DNA of 64,000 nt from Glebionis coronaria. Taxonomy: Eukaryota > Streptophyta > Magnoliopsida > Asterales > Asteraceae. Under the pieces are notes generated by a model. That model was not told the DNA's origin and made no database searches. It saw nothing but the letters and a program-made list of their open reading frames with translations. The position numbers and the translations under genes are program-made. This document shows positions 61,455 through 64,000 of the stretch, piece after piece; the stretch's first letter is position 1; the number at the start of each line of letters is the position of its first letter. The stretch is taken from assembly GCA_025667525.1 (NCBI GenBank), contig CM046875.1:201042125-201106124 (forward strand), in the 5' to 3' direction.

Positions 61455-64000
61455 TGTGACACCCTAGAATCGAGGTTATTAACGTTACCCTAAATTACGC
61501 TAAATTTTGAAATTTTTAATAAATTATAATTTCTATACTTATAAGTATTTTGGTTAGAGCCGATGTTCGAGGTTATAATTTTTACGTTTGACGTTTTGAG
61601 AAGGACGATGACGATTACGATCCCGAGGGATGCCCAATTTCATATAATTTTTGACGATTTATCGATAATGTAATTTTTCGAGAATTTTATTTACGGTTCG
61701 TGTTAAGTTGAGTCGGGTGAGTTTTATAGCCTTCCGAGTACATTTAAAGTATCCCAAAAATATTTTGGAGCGTTCGGGAAGATTTCCGACTCCCGTAAAA
61801 TTTTCAAAATTGACAAATGAGTCAAACCCGCAAAGTTTTGAGGTCGTTTTCTATTTAAGGACAAAAGAAGCCAAAAATTGCACAAAGGTCCCTCCTAACC
61901 CATCAAAAGGGCCAAAATGGATAAACACACAAACACACACAACATTTACAAAAAAAAATCAAACCCACTCCCTCTCTTCTCTCTCAAACCGACGGACACC
62001 CCCACCCACATCAAAAACCCACCAAAAATCTTCTTCCACTTGATTTTTCAAAAATCTAAGGTTAGACCACACTTAGTTTGGTCATTCCCCACATATTCAT
62101 GTGCTCAAATCCAACATGCATTGATAAAAAATTTTCAAGATTTTTCCATATGATCCAAATTCGTTTTTGAGGCTAAATGAGCTAATGCATGTTGATATTA
62201 AGTGTTATGGAAGTATAAACACCAAGAAAACCCACCAAAATTTATTTGGTTGTGGTGATTGGGTCACCCAAACCCCACGGCAAAGGGGGTGTTTGGGGAG
62301 CCATGGTGGTTGTTGATTTTGCATGTTGTTCTTGTGATTGGTTTGATGTTTTAGGATGATTTACATAGGTTTTATTACTTGCATGTTCATTTTCTTTGAT
62401 TCTTGATTTTGAGTTTGATTGATCAATAGGGGTAGGATTGAAGTTTGATGTTAGGATATGTTTGGGAAGGCTTAAGATGATGTTTAGTGTTGGTTAGAAG
62501 GCTTGGAATCGAGTCTAAGTGCGTTTTTGGTATGGTCATTTTTAGGCAGAAACATTTGGTCTATTTTATAAAAATTATTTTGTTTCCAGGTCTTGAAAGC
62601 TAAATGTAGTTGTAGAGGGTTTTTCTAGCTTTAATTTGGTATAAGGTAGAGCCCGTGACTCAAAACGAGCTAAAAGTTATGACATTTTAAAGATCGGGTA
62701 CCGGGAGACGAGGACTTTCACAATCCGAATTTGTGCAAAGTTTTAGTCAAATCCCGAGGGTCACAAGTATAATTTGGTAAATGGTCAAGGGTCAAAATTT
62801 GGTCCCTAACCTGTACAAATGGGTCTATATGTTGACTTAGTTGTCAAGGAAGTCAAAGGTATTTTTCATATAGGTCAAAGAGGTCAAAATTGGTCGAAGC
62901 GCAATTTCAGCCCGTAAAATGTAGTCGTGGAAATGAGTTGCGTAACGGGTCGTAAAAGTAAAAACTTTTATTGGGCTTAAAAACATGTTATCTACAGGTC
63001 ATATAGGATTTTTGGAAATTTTGTCAAATTTTATAAGCATGGTTTAATAAGGTAAAACAGCCCGTACTTTAGTCAAGTACCGGCGAGAACGAGTAAAAAT
63101 GGACAACGTAACTAATAAGAACGAATGGAATAAAATGAATGATACTTGTTGTTTTGTTTTTGGCGTGAGTTATACTTGTCCTAAGTGACTTGTATATATG
63201 TATTTTATACAGTACCGTAAGTATTTAAATGAGATTACTCATTACGCGTTATTTGTGATAGGTGTTGATTTAACCGGGCATCCGTTTCGTCGTCAGTGAT
63301 CACTCCTCGAACTACCGACTACTTCATATCTAAGGTGTGAATTTATAGCCTCGCTTATATTATTTCAAATTGTTTTACCCGCGAGGGAAATGCACGCTAG
63401 TTTTTAAAAAGGAACGTATATCATGAATGATTGTTTGACCCAAAAGTTGCCTTAGAATTGTGTTGAGTACCAAAGTTGCAAAAGTCCCTAAATTCATGAA
63501 CTATTAACTATTGTCTTGCCCTCGAGTAGGGGGAAATAGCCGCTTATGCAATTTGTAGTACTACGGGGTTAACGACCCAATGCTAGCCGAGAAGCTGTAC
63601 TTATAGTAAGTTCTGCGGTAGATTATTTTGTATGAGAAATAAGGTATAATTGCAACTGATGCCTTTAGAAGGGGCACTGGTTTCATCTGAATCATGCCGG
63701 TATATTTACGCGGGTGATTGAGTTAACGGATTAGTGTCATGAGCTTAAACACAATTGTCAGTATCCTGATTATAGTTTGTTTGATCGACAAGACTATAAA
63801 TGATCACGAATGGTTTTTATTATATATACGTTCAAATGGATTGTAAAACCTATGAATTCCACTCAACGTTTTCGTTGACCAAATTTTGGCATGTGTTTCA
63901 GGTAACCGCTGAGAAGTAGGATGGAGCATGCATGGGATGGATGTTGTGTGTATGGCTTGGTGTCCGCTTGTTTTTCCCTCCTTTTCTACTTAAACAATTT
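61455..64000 (+). mobile_element. LTR of a third long-LTR gypsy family, running off the window
   Basis: Starts TGTGACACCC. Differs in sequence from the LTRs of elements 1 and 2 but shares the same ordered islands: CCTCGC/GCGAGG at 63349-63354 and 63381-63386, AGTACT at 63557-63562, and an acceptor-like GTGTTTCAGGTAA near 63893-63905. It ends in TACTTAAACAATTT, corresponding to a position about 210 bp before the end of the LTR of element 2, so its 3' end lies just outside. TATA-like CTATTTAAGG near 61851. It is inserted in, or adjoins, the Athila-like element. Confidence 0.8.

Overview
This window is plant nuclear heterochromatin, made almost entirely of LTR retrotransposons nested inside one another. 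I see no host gene, rRNA or confident tRNA gene. The copia polyprotein and the long ORF downstream of it resemble SIRE/Maximus-lineage elements that are abundant in Asteraceae, so a daisy-family genome is my best guess. That assignment rests on recalled family knowledge and was not searched.

Layout. The backbone from 5163 to 48484 is one old SIRE-like copia element on the minus strand: 5' LTR 48184-48484, leader, gag-pol 47279 down to 26793, spacer, a second long 'env-like' ORF 24848 down to 6660, and a 3' UTR. It has been cut twice. A Ty3/gypsy element with long LTRs (7496-21435, minus, TSD TTTAT) sits inside the env-like ORF, and that element's 3' LTR holds a non-autonomous 3.3-kb LTR element (7538-10873, TSD CACAA). 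A second long-LTR gypsy element (27650-39919, plus, TSD GAAGA, two 3460-bp LTRs differing at only about 20 sites by eye) sits inside the copia reverse transcriptase. At the far left two more gypsy-type LTR segments (1-3092 and 3093-5162) cut the copia 3' UTR, and its 3' LTR is not visible.

Right of the backbone are a hAT-like MITE (48797-49179), two plus-strand copia LTRs (49183-49484 and 51341-51720) with repeat-rich leaders, and an open copia gag ORF (52771-53412). That gag is cut by an Athila-like gypsy element (LTR 53413-57202, tRNA-Asp-type primer site, gag-protease 57952-61195). The Athila element is in turn abutted by another long gypsy LTR (61455 to the window end).

Most interesting signals. 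(1) Three diverged copia LTRs each bracket the TATA box with two palindromes whose sequences differ while pairing is kept. (2) The copia leaders carry arrays of short CpG-bearing motifs that are shared in the sense orientation between elements, and the same kind of array, with a TATA/W-box promoter-like segment, precedes the env-like ORF. This suggests a two-module element. (3) The youngest gypsy insertion has nearly identical LTRs around a pol that is a deeply decayed fossil, so it was probably mobilised in trans. (4) Short GC-rich islands are conserved among otherwise very different gypsy LTRs.
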